Of a stretch of 64,000 nucleotides of DNA, positions 62,196-64,000 are shown in pieces (the stretch's first letter is position 1; every line of letters begins with the position of its first letter). Where the stretch lies: NCBI RefSeq assembly GCF_964036595.1, contig NZ_OZ038523.1, forward strand, positions 3,540,501 to 3,604,500, given 5' to 3'. The notes under the pieces were generated by a model. It was not told the origin of the DNA. It ran no database searches and saw nothing but the letters and a program-made list of their open reading frames with translations. Origin of the DNA: Tenacibaculum sp. 190524A05c (GTDB lineage: Bacteria; Bacteroidota; Bacteroidia; Flavobacteriales; Flavobacteriaceae). Position numbers and translations under genes: made by a program.

Positions 62196-63074
62196 TTATT
62201 TAAACCTTACGAAAACAGGATTATCGAAGTAATAACTAGGAGTGTAAACAGGTTTATTTTTATTAAACCTATACCATGGTGAGATATCAGTATCTTCAAA
62301 ATTCTTTAATAAACACACATTCTGAGCAGGAGTATTTCCTTGTGCTAGTAAATACATTTTTTCTCCTTTATCATTTTTAATTTCGTCTACAATAATTTCT
62401 ATATGCCCAGGAAAACCTGGATTAACAAGCATGTCGCCAATTTGTAAATCACTAAGCTTAACTTTTGGTAATTCAGTATGTAATGAAGCTGTGCCAGCAT
62501 ACATGAATATGAGATTTAAGTATTTATAAAAGTTTTGTTTTGAATAATTCTTATTGGCTTTTTTTATAAACTTCACTTTGTTACCATTGATCTTTGGTCT
62601 ATATCCTTCCGCATATTGTTTCCAAGAGCAATAGTGACCAGAAGTGAATTTGAATCCAATCTTCTGTTGTAGGTTTTTACTCCATAAATATTCAGCTCGT
62701 ATTCTCATTAAAGCATCGGCACATTGTTGTAGTCCATTTTTAGGAACTGGAATTTCTAGAATAGCATCATGCCAATGTTGAGCAAAATACTCACTTCCAT
62801 CATAGTTTATTATTGGAGCGCCATGCTTTTTTAATTTGTAATTCCTTAAGTACTCTTGAAAAGAACCTTTAGAATATGGTACACGTTCATATCCTTCAGG
62901 AATTTTAACTCGAGTTAGAATTGAATCTCCTTCCTTATTAATATAATTAGGTTTGGAAATAGTGTTCTGAACAATACCTTTAATGTGATTGGTAATTTGC
63001 TTACCTTTTGTATTCATTCTTAATAGAAAGAAAACAGCTAGCAGCGCCAGAATTATTACAATTATTCTTTTCAT
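62196..63074 (-). CDS. DUF4846 protein, membrane-anchored
   Basis: A 292-residue protein with an N-terminal hydrophobic anchor (IIVIILALLAVFFLLRM). VKIPEGYERVPYSKGSFQEYLRNYKLKKHG, LQQCADALMRIRAEYLWSKN and FTSGHYCSWKQYAEGYRP are DUF4846 features, and LQIGDMLVNPGFPGHIEIIVDEI near residue 220 recalls NlpC/P60-like proteins with a Gly-His motif. Function is unknown; an exported cell-wall role is possible. Confidence 0.85.
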   Translation of the reverse strand: MKRIIVIILALLAVFFLLRMNTKGKQITNHIKGIVQNTISKPNYINKEGDSILTRVKIPEGYERVPYSKGSFQEYLRNYKLKKHGAPIINYDGSEYFAQHWHDAILEIPVPKNGLQQCADALMRIRAEYLWSKNLQQKIGFKFTSGHYCSWKQYAEGYRPKINGNKVKFIKKANKNYSKQNFYKYLNLIFMYAGTASLHTELPKVKLSDLQIGDMLVNPGFPGHIEIIVDEIKNDKGEKMYLLAQGNTPAQNVCLLKNFEDTDISPWYRFNKNKPVYTPSYYFDNPVFVRFK

Positions 63075-63183
63075 ACTTTTTATTATATAACCTTGTAATC
63101 ATAACTTTAGTATAATTTAAGATGGATTATTAGATTATGTGATACATTTGTTAATTGAATCCATAAAGTAGTCAAATTTCGAA

Positions 63184-63768
63184 ATGAAACCATTTATAAA
63201 ACATTTATTTTTAGTTATAGCGTTCGCTTCTGTTATTACAAGTTTTGGTCAAGAAAAGGTTGAGATTATGAAATATCCGACAGATTGGAGATATGAACGC
63301 ATTAATTTCCCTCTTGATTTTGCTAAAGATATCCCTTGGGAGGGATTTGAAGAACTCCGATTTTCTCCTGGAATGTTTGATATTAAAAGCTCAGATTATT
63401 TCACCTATTACTTCGTGTTATCTATTAAAAATAAAGTAGAATTATCTCAAAAAGAAATTCAAGAAGCACTAATTAAATATTATCGAGGTTTATGTAAAGC
63501 AGTGAATCCAAAAGGTAAGTTCGATATTAATTACGACGAAATTACTGTAACAATTCACAAATTAAGTAGTTGTTCATTAAAGGCAAATGTTGTTTTTTTT
63601 GATGGTTTTACGGATGGGAGACGAATTGAGTTAGAGATGCTTTTGGAGGTAAGGAAAAATGAAAGCGAGGATATACTTTTACTATCATCGGTAGCTCCTA
63701 CAGGAAATACTAAAAAATTGGAGACATTACATCAGAATAATTTAGAGCATAATTTATCTAATCGATAA
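63184..63768 (+). CDS. Secreted protein of unknown function
   Basis: A 194-residue protein with a signal peptide (LFLVIAFASVITSFGQ). The mature part has an alternating pattern with aromatic residues (WRYERINFPLDFAKDIPWEGFEELRFSPGMFD) and TYYFVLSIKNKVELSQKEIQEALIKYYRGLCKAV. I recognise no family. It lies 42 bases before another secreted protein gene on the same strand, with which it is probably co-transcribed. Confidence 0.7.
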   Translation: MKPFIKHLFLVIAFASVITSFGQEKVEIMKYPTDWRYERINFPLDFAKDIPWEGFEELRFSPGMFDIKSSDYFTYYFVLSIKNKVELSQKEIQEALIKYYRGLCKAVNPKGKFDINYDEITVTIHKLSSCSLKANVVFFDGFTDGRRIELEMLLEVRKNESEDILLLSSVAPTGNTKKLETLHQNNLEHNLSNR

Positions 63769-63810
63769 GGCATGATTTTTGTCAATTCAAAATCATCTTA
63801 AAATAATAGT

Positions 63811-64000
63811 ATGAGAATTATAATTTTTACATTCTTTATTTCACTTGTAAGTTTTTCCCAAGACTTTTCAGAGATTAATTCAAAGACTCAGAAGTATCCA
63901 AAATTACTTACTGCGGAGATACTAGCTGATAATATCAAAAAAGATTTTTCAAAAAAAGAAGATCAGGTTAAAGCATTATATAGTTGGTTAACTGCAAATA
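63811..64000 (+). CDS. Secreted protein, start of a transglutaminase-like gene (3' end outside window)
   Basis: The reading frame from ATG 63811 runs to the right edge (63 residues). It has a signal peptide (IIIFTFFISLVSFSQ) and then LLTAEILADNIKKDFSKKEDQVKALYSWLTAN, which resembles the opening of exported transglutaminase-like proteins, where a helix ending in YxWxTxNI precedes the catalytic Cys. The catalytic part lies outside the window, so the call is tentative. Confidence 0.55.
   Translation, partial: MRIIIFTFFISLVSFSQDFSEINSKTQKYPKLLTAEILADNIKKDFSKKEDQVKALYSWLTAN

Noticed and set aside
1..64000. Prophage, integrative element or defence island
   Set aside because: No integrase, structural phage gene, toxin-antitoxin pair or restriction gene is recognisable; gene content is mostly core metabolism and exported proteins.

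Overview
The window looks like chromosomal DNA of a marine member of the Flavobacteriaceae (Bacteroidota), Tenacibaculum-like but not identifiable to genus from this alone. The evidence is the low GC content, promoters of the Bacteroidota type (TTTG or TTG, about 19-21 bases, TAnnTTTG), several lipoproteins with flavobacterial relatives (DUF4136, M57, S8), free-standing TonB plug-domain proteins, a type IX secretion (T9SS) sorting tail on a PhoD phosphatase, a fused IcmF mutase and a 664-residue form of urocanate hydratase. I see no rRNA, tRNA, insertion sequence, prophage or CRISPR array. Genes are cut by both window edges.

Layout. 1-6.3 kb: a partial DUF3103-like gene, a secreted repeat protein, an HTH regulator with an operator-like promoter, asparagine synthetase B and a GH9 glucanase lipoprotein. 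6.35-14.4 kb: a complete tryptophan operon, leader-trpE-G-D-C-x-F-B-y-z-A. It opens with a 17-codon leader peptide containing three consecutive Trp codons and an intrinsic terminator, so it is probably controlled by attenuation. It also carries three uncharacterised genes (x, y, z); y and z are paralogues resembling one subdomain of MreB. 14.4-24.8 kb: DsbA-like protein, SDR/AraC pair, TlpA thioredoxin, tricorn-like protease, VOC protein, RecQ, and an ECF sigma factor overlapping a membrane protein gene. 24.9-28.7 kb: a GbsR-type regulator and a run of genes for membrane, DCC, TIGR01777, SRPBCC and DUF2071 proteins. 28.8-34.7 kb: two plug-domain proteins, IcmF and a small HExxH membrane protein. 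34.9-44.4 kb: PhoD, a GH19 lipoprotein, and LysR-hutH-hutU. 44.5-54.2 kb: beta-propeller proteins, DUF5522, DUF4197, a metal-chelate binding protein, pyrF, an ABC permease, two TlpA-like lipoproteins, and tpiA-prmA-clpS. 55.5-64 kb: M57, S8 and M28 peptidases, kdsA with a transglutaminase-like gene, DUF4846, and two secreted proteins.

The most unusual parts are the two long stretches without genes. At 54.27-55.25 kb there are four tandem copies of a structured unit. Each has a bipartite upstream box (GTGAC, 15 bases, GTGTC), a 5' hairpin, a variable middle, a conserved 41-base core and its own intrinsic terminator. I read this as a family of four small-RNA genes. At 61.42-62.18 kb there are three copies of a different ~75-base RNA gene. 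Each has a 16-bp inverted repeat centred at -41.5, a -7-like element at fixed spacing, a C-rich 5' tail, a hairpin with compensatory base changes and a terminator. Two further candidate RNAs in that gap carry G-rich segments complementary to the C-rich parts of the triplet, which raises the possibility of a local sRNA/antagonist system. All function statements for these RNAs are inference from sequence pattern.
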